Source: Oceaniovalibus guishaninsula JLT2003 (GTDB lineage Bacteria; Pseudomonadota; Alphaproteobacteria; Rhodobacterales; Rhodobacteraceae). From it: 64,000 bases of DNA. The DNA is taken from NCBI RefSeq assembly GCF_000299575.1, contig NZ_AMGO01000047.1:62001-126000 (forward strand), given 5' to 3'. The translations under genes were made by a program, and so were the position numbers. Below the pieces are notes generated by a model. The model searched no databases. It was not told where the DNA came from and worked only from the letters and a program-made list of their open reading frames with translations. Shown one piece after another: positions 49,312 to 57,406 of the stretch (its first letter is position 1; the number at the start of each line of letters is the position of its first letter).

Positions 49312-50472
49312 TCAGTCGGTGACGGTCAGGCTGTCGCCATCCTGTTTCAACAGAAACACATCGGCCCGCGCCGTGCCGTCCGCATCCTCGCCGCCGACGA
49401 CCAGCAGGCCGTCATCGACGGTGAAGGACGCGCCGTAGGCCATGCCCTGCGGCAGCGTGCCGATCTGCGTCCAGCCGTCGTCGGTCAGCGCGAACACCTC
49501 GTCGGCCCAATGCTTGGACAGCCCTTCATGGGCATACCAGTTGCCCGCATCGGCATTGGCGCGCGCGCCGGGGAAGTTCGCCCCGCCCGCGACCAGGACC
49601 GTGCCGTCCGACAGACCGGCATAGGCACCGGCCAGACCTTCCTGCACGTCGGCCCCTTCGGGGGCGGGAAGGGCGGGCACCTGCGACCAGTCGGCCGAGT
49701 CCGGCCCGAAAGCGACCGATTTCGCCTCGTCCGTGCGAAGGCCCGGCTTGATTTCGCCGTTCACGATCAGGAACGTGCCGGGCGCGGTTTCGACCACCGC
49801 CGAACCGGTATTGGGCAGCGACGGGGTCTGGCCCAGATCGGACCAGGCATTCGCCTGCGGATCGTAGACCAGAACCGCGTCGTTCCAGCGGTATTCTTCG
49901 GGGGTCATGCCCATATAGGCGTTCACGACCTCGTTCCAGCGGTCGGGATCGGTTTCCTTGTCGATGGCGGTGACGTCGGCCAGATAGGTGTCGAACAGTT
50001 CCTTGTTGTAGCCGCCCAGGATGGCAATGCGGCCGTCGCCCAATGCCACCGCGCTGGCGCCCAGAAGCCCGACAGGGGCCGTGGTGTCGAGCGTTTCCCA
50101 CGAATCGCTTTGCGGATCGTAGCGGCTGACCGTGTCGAAGATGATCGGCGACGCGGCGTCCGGGTCCGTCTTGCCCGATCCGCTGAAGACATACAGCATG
50201 CCGCCCGCCACGACGGCGGCGGGCTGTGACGGCGCGGGGCCGTCGAAGGGGGCGATGGGTTGCCAGCCCGCCGCCCTGTCGCCCAGATCCAGCGCATAGA
50301 GGTCGGCCCCGGCGCTGCCGAGGCCCACGATCAGCCGGTCGTCCATACGGACGCCGATGCCGTTCTTGACGCCGACCGGCAGGTCCGGCCAGTCCTGCGC
50401 CGCGGCGCCCGAAAGCGTCGCAACCAGTGCGGCGGCCGCGGTGCCGCCCGTCAGGCAGATACGTCGTGTCAT
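49312..50472 (-). CDS. nanM: Kelch-repeat N-acetylneuraminate epimerase NanM
   Basis: 386-residue periplasmic beta-propeller that interconverts alpha- and beta-sialic acid. Signal peptide MTRRICLTGGTAAAALVATL. Kelch blades include LPVGVKNGIGVRMDDRLIVG, MLYVFSGSGKTDPDAASP, RIAILGGYNKELFDTYLADV, and VLVAGGANFPGARANADAGN (NanM-specific GGANFPGA). The stop-to-stop distance to the LysR gene is 6 bp (convergent). Co-transcribed with nanA, 32 bp upstream; the start has GGAGGAG. Confidence 0.9.
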   Translation of the reverse strand: MTRRICLTGGTAAAALVATLSGAAAQDWPDLPVGVKNGIGVRMDDRLIVGLGSAGADLYALDLGDRAAGWQPIAPFDGPAPSQPAAVVAGGMLYVFSGSGKTDPDAASPIIFDTVSRYDPQSDSWETLDTTAPVGLLGASAVALGDGRIAILGGYNKELFDTYLADVTAIDKETDPDRWNEVVNAYMGMTPEEYRWNDAVLVYDPQANAWSDLGQTPSLPNTGSAVVETAPGTFLIVNGEIKPGLRTDEAKSVAFGPDSADWSQVPALPAPEGADVQEGLAGAYAGLSDGTVLVAGGANFPGARANADAGNWYAHEGLSKHWADEVFALTDDGWTQIGTLPQGMAYGASFTVDDGLLVVGGEDADGTARADVFLLKQDGDSLTVTD

Positions 50473-50504
50473 GGGTTCTCCTCCCTCTTCGATGATCGTT
50501 CGGT

Positions 50505-51401
50505 TCAGGCGAGCCAGGCCTTGATTTCCGGCCGCTCCAGCACGGCGCGCATATGGGCGTCGGCGTCCTTCATGCGCGGGGTCATGGGCGCGCGGGTCGG
50601 GCCGCATTCCACACCGATGGCGCGGAAGGCCGCCTTCATGCCGGGCAACACGCCGGTTTCCAGCAGCGCCTCGACAAAGACCTGCGACACGTCCTGCAAT
50701 TCCTGCGCGCGCGAAAGATCGCGCGCCGCGATGGCGCGGTCCAGCGCCACGTAAAGCCGCCCCAACAGATTGTAGGTCGTGCCGATCCCGCCATCGGCGC
50801 CCAAGGCCCCGCCGGCCAGATAGATTTCGTCGAAGCCGAAGAAATAGGTGGCCTTCGGGCGGCTGCGGCGCAGCATCGAGAACTTGAAAAGGTCGGTCGA
50901 GGTGAACTTGATGCCCGCGACGTTCGGAAGGTCGAGGATACGTTGAAGAACGGGCAGCGCGATCGGCCGGCCGGTCCGCACCGGAACCTCGTAGACGATC
51001 AGCGGCAGGTCGGTCGCCGCCGCCAGATCGCGGTAGTAATCCTCGACCTCTTCATCGCTGAAGGGGTAGGAATGGGGCGGCAACGCCGACAGCCCGTGAT
51101 AGCCCAGCTTCTCGGCGTTGCGGGCAAGGCGGATCGAATCGCGCAGCGACGGCATCCCGACATGGGCGATCAGGCGGGCGCCGTCGGCTTCGGCGACGGT
51201 CGCCACCACCTGTTGCTGTTCCAGCAGCTCCTCGGCGTTCAGAAGGCCGGATTCGCCGCTGCTGCCGCCGACGTAAAGGCCCGTCAGACCCTGCCGCAGG
51301 ACGTATTCGGTCAGCGCTTTCTGCCGGGACGGGTCGAAATCCCCCGTATCGGTAAGGCCCGTCATCAGCGCGGCATACATCCCCGCAAGTGTCTTGGTCA
51401 T
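50505..51401 (-). CDS. nanA: N-acetylneuraminate lyase NanA
   Basis: 298-residue class I aldolase that splits N-acetylneuraminate into N-acetylmannosamine and pyruvate. The TIM-barrel motifs are YVGGSSGESGLLNAEELLEQ (pyruvate carboxylate loop), PLIVYEVPVRTGRPIALPVL (catalytic Tyr) and NVAGIKFTSTDLFKFSMLRR (Schiff-base Lys). The ATG at 51399-51401 is used because AGG lies 9 nt upstream; another ATG three codons earlier (51410) is possible. First gene of the nanA-nanM unit, facing nanR. Confidence 0.93.
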   Translation of the reverse strand: MTKTLAGMYAALMTGLTDTGDFDPSRQKALTEYVLRQGLTGLYVGGSSGESGLLNAEELLEQQQVVATVAEADGARLIAHVGMPSLRDSIRLARNAEKLGYHGLSALPPHSYPFSDEEVEDYYRDLAAATDLPLIVYEVPVRTGRPIALPVLQRILDLPNVAGIKFTSTDLFKFSMLRRSRPKATYFFGFDEIYLAGGALGADGGIGTTYNLLGRLYVALDRAIAARDLSRAQELQDVSQVFVEALLETGVLPGMKAAFRAIGVECGPTRAPMTPRMKDADAHMRAVLERPEIKAWLA

Positions 51402-51450
51402 GGCATCCATCCTGCCTGGAATATCATCATGCGGACCTTACTACGTCGAT

Positions 51451-51484
51451 TTGGTTTTACAACGGTTCATTCTTGTAATACCAA
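51451..51484. promoter_or_regulatory. Paired NanR operators between nanA and nanR
   Basis: TGGTTTTACAA (51452-51462) and TTGTAATACCA (51473-51483) each match the FadR-subfamily consensus TNGTNNNACNA. They are arranged as a near-perfect inverted repeat with centres 21 bp apart, two helical turns. They sit 27 bp upstream of nanR and 50 bp upstream of nanA, so NanR bound here could repress both arms. Confidence 0.7.
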
Positions 51485-51510
51485 ACGAGGAAGTCAGGAG
51501 GCTCGGTCGG

Positions 51511-52227
51511 ATGGAGGTCATGCAGGAGCAGCGGCGCACACCCGAAGTGATCGCCGAAACGCTCATCGACGCCATTCGCGACGGCGTGCTCGAAACCGGC
51601 GCGCCGCTGCCGACCGAACGCGCGCTTTGCGAACGGTTCTCTGCCTCGCGTCCGACCGTCCGCGAAGCCCTGGCGCAGATGCAGATGCGCGGCTATGCGG
51701 CGACGGGGGCCGGTCGCAGGCCACGGGCCGCGCGCCCTTCGCTGGACACGGTTCTGAAGGGAACGGGCGAGCATATCCGCGAGATCCTCGGCGATGGCGA
51801 AAGCGCGGCCCATTTGGAGCAGATGCGCCATTTCATCGAAACGGGAGCGGCGCGCGAAGCGGCCCGGCACGCCGATGCGGTGCAGCTTTTCAAGTTGCAG
51901 ACCGCGCTCGACAACAATTTCGACGCGATCGGGACGCTGGATTTCGCGGCGACGGACATCGCCTTCCACCGCGCGCTGGTCGGGGTCGTCGGCAATCCGG
52001 TCATCCTGACGCTGCACGACATGTTCGTCAGCACGATGATCGCCCGTCGTCCGGCGACGGACGACGCGGCGCAGTTCGACCGCATCGCGCACGAAGAACA
52101 TCGCGCCATCTATGCGGCGGTGCTGGACAACGACGCCGCAACGGCCGCCGATGTCATGGACCGCCATCTGGCGCGGTCCTATCGCGCGCGTCTCAAATCC
52201 CGCACGATGCCAAACGCGGAAACCTGA
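51511..52227 (+). CDS. nanR: GntR/FadR family regulator of sialic acid catabolism (NanR-like)
   Basis: 238 residues. The winged HTH at about 10-75 includes ETLIDAIRDGVLETGAPLPT and ERALCERFSASRPTVREALA. The FCD effector domain follows (FIETGAAREAARHADAVQLF, FHRALVGVVGNPVILTLHDM, EEHRAIYAAVLDNDAATAAD with metal-binding His). It is divergent from nanA and upstream of siaP, and its consensus sites lie just before it. Effector expected to be sialic acid or ManNAc(-6P). Start ATG 51511 with AGGAGG upstream. Confidence 0.87.
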   Translation: MEVMQEQRRTPEVIAETLIDAIRDGVLETGAPLPTERALCERFSASRPTVREALAQMQMRGYAATGAGRRPRAARPSLDTVLKGTGEHIREILGDGESAAHLEQMRHFIETGAAREAARHADAVQLFKLQTALDNNFDAIGTLDFAATDIAFHRALVGVVGNPVILTLHDMFVSTMIARRPATDDAAQFDRIAHEEHRAIYAAVLDNDAATAADVMDRHLARSYRARLKSRTMPNAET

Positions 52228-52259
52228 CGACCGACTTCATCGCAAACGGAGGATCCTCG

Positions 52260-53221
52260 ATGACGTTCATGCCCCACCTTCTTGCCGGCGCCGCGGCGCT
52301 CGCGCTTTGTGCCCCGGCCGCCATGGCCCGCGAACTGACGCTGGGCCTGCAGGACAACGAAGCGTCCAACGTCTATGCCGGCGCGCAGGAATTCGCGGCC
52401 CAACTGGAAGAGCTGTCGGGCGGCGAGCTGACGGTGAACCTGTTCCCGTCCTCGACGTTGGGCGATTTCAAGGCGATGGTCGCGCAGGTTCAGGCGGGCG
52501 AGCTTGACATGGTCATCACGGGCTATCCCGACATGAGCTATGTCATCCCCGAGCTGAACCTGATCGGCGCGCCCTATGTCGCGCGCGACTTCGATCACCT
52601 GGAGCAGATCGTCGCCGGTCCCTGGGGCCAGAAGATGGCCGCCAAGTTCGAGGAGCAGGGCGTCAAGCTGCTGGACGTGTGGTATTACGGCACCCGGCAG
52701 ACCACGTCGAACCGCGCCATCGAAAGCATCGACGACATGGCGGGCCTGCGCCTGCGCACCCCCAACGTGCCTTTCCTGATCGCCTATGCCGAAAACGTCG
52801 GCGCCACCCCGCCCCCGTGGCCTTCGCCGAGGTGTATCTGGCGCTTCAGACCAACCAGGTCGATGCCGAGGAAAACCCCCTGCCGACGATCGAGGCGATG
52901 AAGTTCTACGAGGTGCAAAGCCACGTCGCGCTGACCGATCACTTCGTCGCCTCGGCCGCCGTGCAGATTTCGGCCGACACCTGGGCGGATCTGAGCGAGG
53001 AGGAACAGGGCTGGGTCATGCAGGCCGTCGAGGCCGGCGGCGAGAAGAACGACACCCTGACGCGCCAGGCCGAGGAAGACCTGCTGGCCACGTTCGAGGA
53101 GCGGGGCATGACTGTCACCCGCCCCGATCTGGAGCCGTTCCGCGCCGCGATGCAGCCCTATTACGACACGCTGGAGGAGGAGTTCGGCGAGGGCGCCATC
53201 GCCGAGGTTCGCGGCGAGTGA
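52260..53221 (+). pseudogene. siaP: TRAP sialic acid-binding protein SiaP, one-base frameshift
   Basis: Periplasmic DctP-family binding protein for sialic acid. Signal peptide (HLLAGAAALALCAPAAMARE), then LTLGLQDNEASNVYAGAQEF and IDDMAGLRLRTPNVPF with the carboxylate-binding Arg. The frame is correct through YAENVGATP, then continues wrongly to a stop near 52901. The remaining family sequence (VAFAEVYLALQTNQVDAEEN, then PLPTIEAMKFYEVQSHV) reads in another frame to 53221. One base is missing in the C-rich stretch 52806-52816. Restored, it would encode 320 residues, the normal SiaP size. Because siaQ and siaM are intact, a sequencing error is as likely as a real mutation. Confidence 0.85.
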
Positions 53222-53231
53222 TCTGAGCGTT

Positions 53232-53256
53232 CCGCGGGCGCAGGTCGCGCCCGCGG
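53232..53256 (+). terminator. Intercistronic hairpin after siaP
   Basis: A perfect 10-bp stem CCGCGGGCGC (53232-53241) / GCGCCCGCGG (53247-53256), 5-base loop, in the 63-bp siaP-siaQ gap, without a T-run. It probably stabilises or separates the binding-protein mRNA. Confidence 0.7.
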
Positions 53257-53284
53257 GTTCGTCGGCACCGGGGGGAGACCGGAC

Positions 53285-53764
53285 ATGCGTGCGCCAAGAA
53301 AATACAGCCCCGAGGGCATCGTCGCCTCGGTCCTTCTGATCGTGCTGATCGCGATTGTGCTGGTCCAGGTCTTCGGCCGGACGCCGCTTTTCCGCGGCCC
53401 GGTCTGGACCGAGGAGGCCGCCCGCTGGATCTGGGTCTGGATGGCCTTCATCGGCATCGCCGAGGTCGAGCGTCAGGACGGTCAGCTGAAGATGGCGTTC
53501 CTGGCCGATACCCTGCCGGACGGCGCGCGCAAGGTGCTCTATACCGTCATCGACCTTGTCTATTTGGGCATCATGGCGAACCTGGCCTGGATCGGCTACA
53601 AGACCGTGGCGCGGACCTGGAACAACATTTCCGTCACGCTGCCGACCACCGACGCGCTGCTCTACGCGTCGGCCTTTGTCGCCTCCTTCCTCATCATCCA
53701 CCGCATCGTCCGGCGCCTGATCGGTCGCCGCGACGCGCCCGCCAACCGGGATCCGCTGCTATGA
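53285..53764 (+). CDS. siaQ: TRAP transporter small permease SiaQ (DctQ family)
   Basis: 159 residues with four transmembrane helices (VASVLLIVLIAIVLVQVFGR, WIWVWMAFIGIAEVERQDGQ, VIDLVYLGIMANLAWIGYKT, ASAFVASFLIIHRIV). The DctQ motif WTEEAARWIWVW is present. It partners SiaM in Na+-driven uptake. The ATG at 53285 follows GGGGGAGA; the stop overlaps siaM by ATGA. Confidence 0.9.
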   Translation: MRAPRKYSPEGIVASVLLIVLIAIVLVQVFGRTPLFRGPVWTEEAARWIWVWMAFIGIAEVERQDGQLKMAFLADTLPDGARKVLYTVIDLVYLGIMANLAWIGYKTVARTWNNISVTLPTTDALLYASAFVASFLIIHRIVRRLIGRRDAPANRDPLL

Positions 53765-55035
53765 CCCTTGCCGTCGTCGGTATCTTGTGGCTGGCCTTCG
53801 TGCTGGTCGGGGTTCCCATCGGAATCGCGATGATCTTCGTCTCGATGGGCTATTTCTACTGGACGGGCATGGGCCTCAGCTTTGCCGTGCAGCGGATGGT
53901 GGACGGGCTGAACAGCTTTCCATTGCTGGCGGTGCCGCTGTTCATCCTGGCGGCGGGCATCCTGAACTCGGCCGGGATCACCAACCATCTGTTCGGTTTC
54001 GCACGCGCGCTGGTGGGCCACATCACCGGCGGGCTGGGGCATGTGAACGTGCTGGCTTCGCTGTTCTTTTCGGGCATGTCCGGCTCGGCGCTGGCCGATG
54101 CCGGGGGCCTGGGCAAGATGGAGATCGAGGCCATGCGCGAAGCGGGCTACGACGACGATTTCGCGGGGTCGGTCACGGCCGCATCGTCGATGATCGGTCC
54201 GCTGGTGCCCCCGTCGATCACCATGGTTCTTTACGGGGTCATCGCCAACGTCTCGATCGGCAAGCTGTTTCTGGGCGGCATCGTGCCGGGGTTCCTCTGC
54301 GCCGCGGCGCTGATGGTGATGGTCTATTTCATCGCGGGACGGCGGGACTATCCGCGCGATCCGCGCCGCAGCGCGGGCGAGATCGGAACGCTGTTCGTCA
54401 AGTCGCTGCCGGCGCTGCTGACGCCAGTGGTCATCGTCGGCGGCATCTTCTCGGGGCTCTTCTCGCCGACCGAGGCGGCGGCGGTGACGGTCCTTTATGC
54501 CATCGCCATAGACCTGCTGTTCTACCGCGAGATGACGTTCCGCCGCCTGTGGGATGCGCTTTACGAAACCACGGTCACATCGTCTGCCATCGCCACGATC
54601 GTCGCGGGGGTGGGGTTGCTCAGCTTCATTCTGGCGCGCGAACAGGCGCCGCAGCAGATCGCCACGTTCTTTCTGGGCATCGCCAGCGGGCCTGTCAGCT
54701 TCCTCATCGCGGTCAACCTGATGGTCTTCGTGCTGGGCTGCTTCATCGAGGCGCTGGTGATCCTGCTGGTCGTCGTCCCGATCCTGGTGCCGGTGGCGAT
54801 GGGCTTCGGCCTCGACCCCGTGCATTTCGGCATCATCGTCATCCTCAACCTGATGATCTCGATCCTCACGCCGCCGATGGGAATGGCCCTGTTCGTCGTG
54901 GCGCAGGTGGGAAACATTCCCTATCAGCGGTTGGCGAAGGCGATCCTGCCGTGGCTGATCCCGCCTTTCGTGGTGCTGTTTCTGGTCTGCGCCTTCCCGA
55001 TCCTGGCGACCGGCCTTCCAAGCCTGATGGACTGA
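53761..55035 (+). CDS. siaM: TRAP transporter large permease SiaM (DctM family)
   Basis: 424 residues with about twelve hydrophobic helices. DctM signatures: LNSFPLLAVPLFILAAGILN, GGLGHVNVLASLFFSGMSGS, ADAGGLGKMEIEAMREAGYD, VTAASSMIGPLVPPSITMVL, and FSGLFSPTEAAAVTVLYAIA. Forms the ion-coupled transport channel with SiaQ. Four-base overlap with siaQ, 3 bp before nanE. Confidence 0.94.
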   Translation: MTLAVVGILWLAFVLVGVPIGIAMIFVSMGYFYWTGMGLSFAVQRMVDGLNSFPLLAVPLFILAAGILNSAGITNHLFGFARALVGHITGGLGHVNVLASLFFSGMSGSALADAGGLGKMEIEAMREAGYDDDFAGSVTAASSMIGPLVPPSITMVLYGVIANVSIGKLFLGGIVPGFLCAAALMVMVYFIAGRRDYPRDPRRSAGEIGTLFVKSLPALLTPVVIVGGIFSGLFSPTEAAAVTVLYAIAIDLLFYREMTFRRLWDALYETTVTSSAIATIVAGVGLLSFILAREQAPQQIATFFLGIASGPVSFLIAVNLMVFVLGCFIEALVILLVVVPILVPVAMGFGLDPVHFGIIVILNLMISILTPPMGMALFVVAQVGNIPYQRLAKAILPWLIPPFVVLFLVCAFPILATGLPSLMD

Positions 55036-55038
55036 CCC

Positions 55039-55722
55039 ATGACCATTCTCGATCAATTGCGCGGCGGGCTGGTCGTGTCGTGCCAGCCGGTCGACGACGG
55101 CCCAATGGACCGGCCCGACATCGTCGCCGCGATGGCGATGGCCGCCGTGGCGGGGGGTGCCGCCGGCCTGCGGATCGAGGGGGTGGAAAACCTGCGCGCC
55201 GTCCGTCCCTGCGTCGATGTGCCGATCATCGGCATCCTCAAGCGCGATCTGGCGGATAGCCCGGTGCGCATCACGCCCTATGCCGAAGACGCGCGGGCGC
55301 TGGTGGCGGCCGGTGCCGACATCGTCGCCTATGACGCGACACCGCGCGTCCGGCCCGAACCGGCAGCCGCGATCCTGGCCGCGATCCGCGATTCCGGTGC
55401 GCTGGCCATGGCCGACTGCGCCACGCCCGACGACGGAAAGCGCGCCCATGCGGATGGCGCCGCGATCCTGGGCACGACGCTGTCGGGCTATACCGACGAG
55501 ACGGCGGGCAAGGGCGATGGCGTCGATCTGGCGCTGATCGCCGTCTTCAGGGAACTGGGCGGCTTCGTCATGGCCGAAGGCCGCGTCAACGATCCGGCCC
55601 GCGCCGCCAGCGCGATAAGCGCGGGGGCGGATGCGGTGACGGTCGGCACGGCGTTGACCCGGCTGGAACACGTGACGGGCTGGTTCCGCGATGCGGTCGT
55701 GGCTGCCGCGAAAGGGCGGTGA
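55039..55722 (+). CDS. nanE: N-acetylmannosamine-6-phosphate 2-epimerase NanE
   Basis: 227-residue TIM barrel that converts ManNAc-6-P to GlcNAc-6-P. NanE motifs: LRGGLVVSCQPVDDGPMDRP, GGAAGLRIEGVENLRAVRPC, VPIIGILKRDLADSPVRITP with the active Lys, ADIVAYDATPRVRP, MAEGRVNDPARAASAISAGA and DAVTVGTALTR. The substrate would come from NanK acting on ManNAc released by NanA. Overlaps nanK by one base. Confidence 0.94.
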   Translation: MTILDQLRGGLVVSCQPVDDGPMDRPDIVAAMAMAAVAGGAAGLRIEGVENLRAVRPCVDVPIIGILKRDLADSPVRITPYAEDARALVAAGADIVAYDATPRVRPEPAAAILAAIRDSGALAMADCATPDDGKRAHADGAAILGTTLSGYTDETAGKGDGVDLALIAVFRELGGFVMAEGRVNDPARAASAISAGADAVTVGTALTRLEHVTGWFRDAVVAAAKGR

Positions 55723-56621
55723 TGGAACTGGCTGACCTGGGCGGTTTCGCCGTCGATCTAGGCGGCACCAAGATCGCCGCCGCCCGTATAGACAGCGGCC
55801 GGGTCGTCGAGCGCCTGCTTGCCGCGACCGATGGCATGGCGGGGCCCGAGGCGCAGATGGATGCGATGGCGGGGCTGCTGACGCGTCTGGGCCATACCGC
55901 CGGCGCACCGCTTGGCGTCGGTGTCGCGGGGCGCATCGACGGCGCGGGGCGGTGGTGCGCGGTCAACCGCGACACGCTGTCGGCAATCGACGGATTCGCC
56001 TTGCAGGATGCCCTGCGCGACAGGCTGGGGGCGGCGACCTGCTGCAACGACGCCGCGGCGGCCGCGCTGGCCGAAGCGCGGTTCGGGGCGGGCCGCGACG
56101 CCCGCAATTTCGCCTATCTGACCGTCTCGACCGGGATCGGCGGCGGCATCGTTCTGGGCGGCCGCCTGATCGAAAGCGAGAACGGACTGGCCGGGCACGC
56201 GGGCTTCGTCACCAGCCGCCATGCCGAGGGGCCTTGCGGCAGCGGACGCCGGGACACGGTGGAAAGCGTGGCGGGCGGGCGCGGCATCGCCGCAGCCGCC
56301 GCGGCCAGGGGCCACCCCGGACAGGATGCGCGCGCGGTCATCGAGGCTGCGAAATCCGGCGCCGCCTGGGCCGAGGACATCGTGGCGACCTCCGCCCGCG
56401 CCGTGGCGTCGCTGATCGGCGATCTGGCGGCGATCCTCGGCCTCGACGGCGTGGCCGTGGGCGGCAGCATCGGGCTGGCGCAAGGCTATCTGGATCGGGT
56501 GCGCGCGTCGCTGGCGGACGAGCCGCCGCTGTTTCGCCCCGCGCTTCAGGCCGCCGCGCTCGGCCATGACGGCCCGCTTCTGGGCGCGCTGGCGCTTCAT
56601 TTTGCAAAGGTATCGCGATGA
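55722..56621 (+). CDS. nanK: N-acetylmannosamine kinase NanK (ROK family) lacking the usual zinc cysteines
   Basis: 299-residue ROK sugar kinase, ManNAc to ManNAc-6-P. The ATP motif is FAVDLGGTKIAAARID, the catalytic Asp110 is in CCNDAAAAALAEARFGAG, and TVSTGIGGGIVLGGRLIESE follows. His159 (AGHAGF) is kept. The family zinc motif CxCGxxGCxE reads here C172-G-S-G-R-R-D-T-V-E, so two of three cysteines are replaced (Ser174, Thr179). The protein may be zinc-free or use another structural solution. ATG 55722 chosen; GTG 55719 is the alternative. Confidence 0.9.
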   Translation: MELADLGGFAVDLGGTKIAAARIDSGRVVERLLAATDGMAGPEAQMDAMAGLLTRLGHTAGAPLGVGVAGRIDGAGRWCAVNRDTLSAIDGFALQDALRDRLGAATCCNDAAAAALAEARFGAGRDARNFAYLTVSTGIGGGIVLGGRLIESENGLAGHAGFVTSRHAEGPCGSGRRDTVESVAGGRGIAAAAAARGHPGQDARAVIEAAKSGAAWAEDIVATSARAVASLIGDLAAILGLDGVAVGGSIGLAQGYLDRVRASLADEPPLFRPALQAAALGHDGPLLGALALHFAKVSR

Positions 56622-57406
56622 AGGTTCTGATCCTGGACAATGCCGAGGCTGCCGTCAGACGGGCGGCGGATATCGTCGCCCGTCTGGTCGGCGACCGGCC
56701 CCGCTGCGTGCTGGGACTGGCCACAGGCGGCACGATGCTGCCGCTTTACGACGAGCTGGGCCGCCGCCACGTTTCCGATGGGTTGTCCTTCGCGCAGGTC
56801 GCGACGTTCAACCTGGACGAATATATCGGCCTGCCGCCCGACCATGCCTGTTCCTATCATACCTACATGCGCGAGGCGTTCTTCGACCGTATCGACATCG
56901 ACCCGGCGCGCACGCATCTGCCGCGCGGCGATGCCGACGATCCGCAGGCCGAATCGCTGGCCTATGAGGCGCGGATCGCCGATGCGGGCGGGATCGACCT
57001 TCAGGTGCTGGGCATCGGGCAGAACGGGCATATCGGCTTCAACGAGCCGACCTCCAGCCTGGGTTCGCGCACGCGGATCAAGACGCTGACCGACGATACC
57101 CGCCGCGCCAATCGCCGGTTTTTCGACACGTTCGACCAGACGCCGCGCCATGCGATCACCATGGGCATCGCCACGATCCTGCAATCGCGCGCCTGCCTTC
57201 TGCTGGCCACGGGTGCTGCCAAAGCCGAAGCCGTGGCCGGGATGGTCGAGGGGCCGCTATCGGCCGCCTGCCCGGCCTCGGCGCTGCAACTGCACGCGGA
57301 TGCGACCGCCGTTCTGGACCGCGATGCCGCCGCCGCGCTGACGCTGGTGGATTACTACGAAACCGTCCATCCGGGGGGCCGCGAAAGTGTCTTCGACCGA
57401 ACCTGA
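56618..57406 (+). CDS. nagB: Glucosamine-6-phosphate deaminase NagB
   Basis: 262 residues, converting glucosamine-6-P to fructose-6-P and ammonia. NagB motifs: VLGLATGGTMLPLYDELGRR, VATFNLDEYIGLPPDHACSY (catalytic Asp), LGIGQNGHIGFNEPTSSLGS (His and Glu), and TMGIATILQSRACLLLATGA. Overlaps nanK by ATGA and nagA by 20 bp. It closes the route from sialic acid into glycolysis. Confidence 0.95.
   Translation: MKVLILDNAEAAVRRAADIVARLVGDRPRCVLGLATGGTMLPLYDELGRRHVSDGLSFAQVATFNLDEYIGLPPDHACSYHTYMREAFFDRIDIDPARTHLPRGDADDPQAESLAYEARIADAGGIDLQVLGIGQNGHIGFNEPTSSLGSRTRIKTLTDDTRRANRRFFDTFDQTPRHAITMGIATILQSRACLLLATGAAKAEAVAGMVEGPLSAACPASALQLHADATAVLDRDAAAALTLVDYYETVHPGGRESVFDRT

Noticed and set aside
50553-52901. 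782-codon plus-strand frame ending in siaP
   Set aside because: The upstream part is antisense to nanA and out of frame with nanR; only the siaP part from 52260 has family sequence.
52260-53221. Programmed ribosomal frameshift in siaP
   Set aside because: No typical slippery heptamer with a downstream structure, and TRAP binding proteins are not known to use recoding; error or mutation is simpler.
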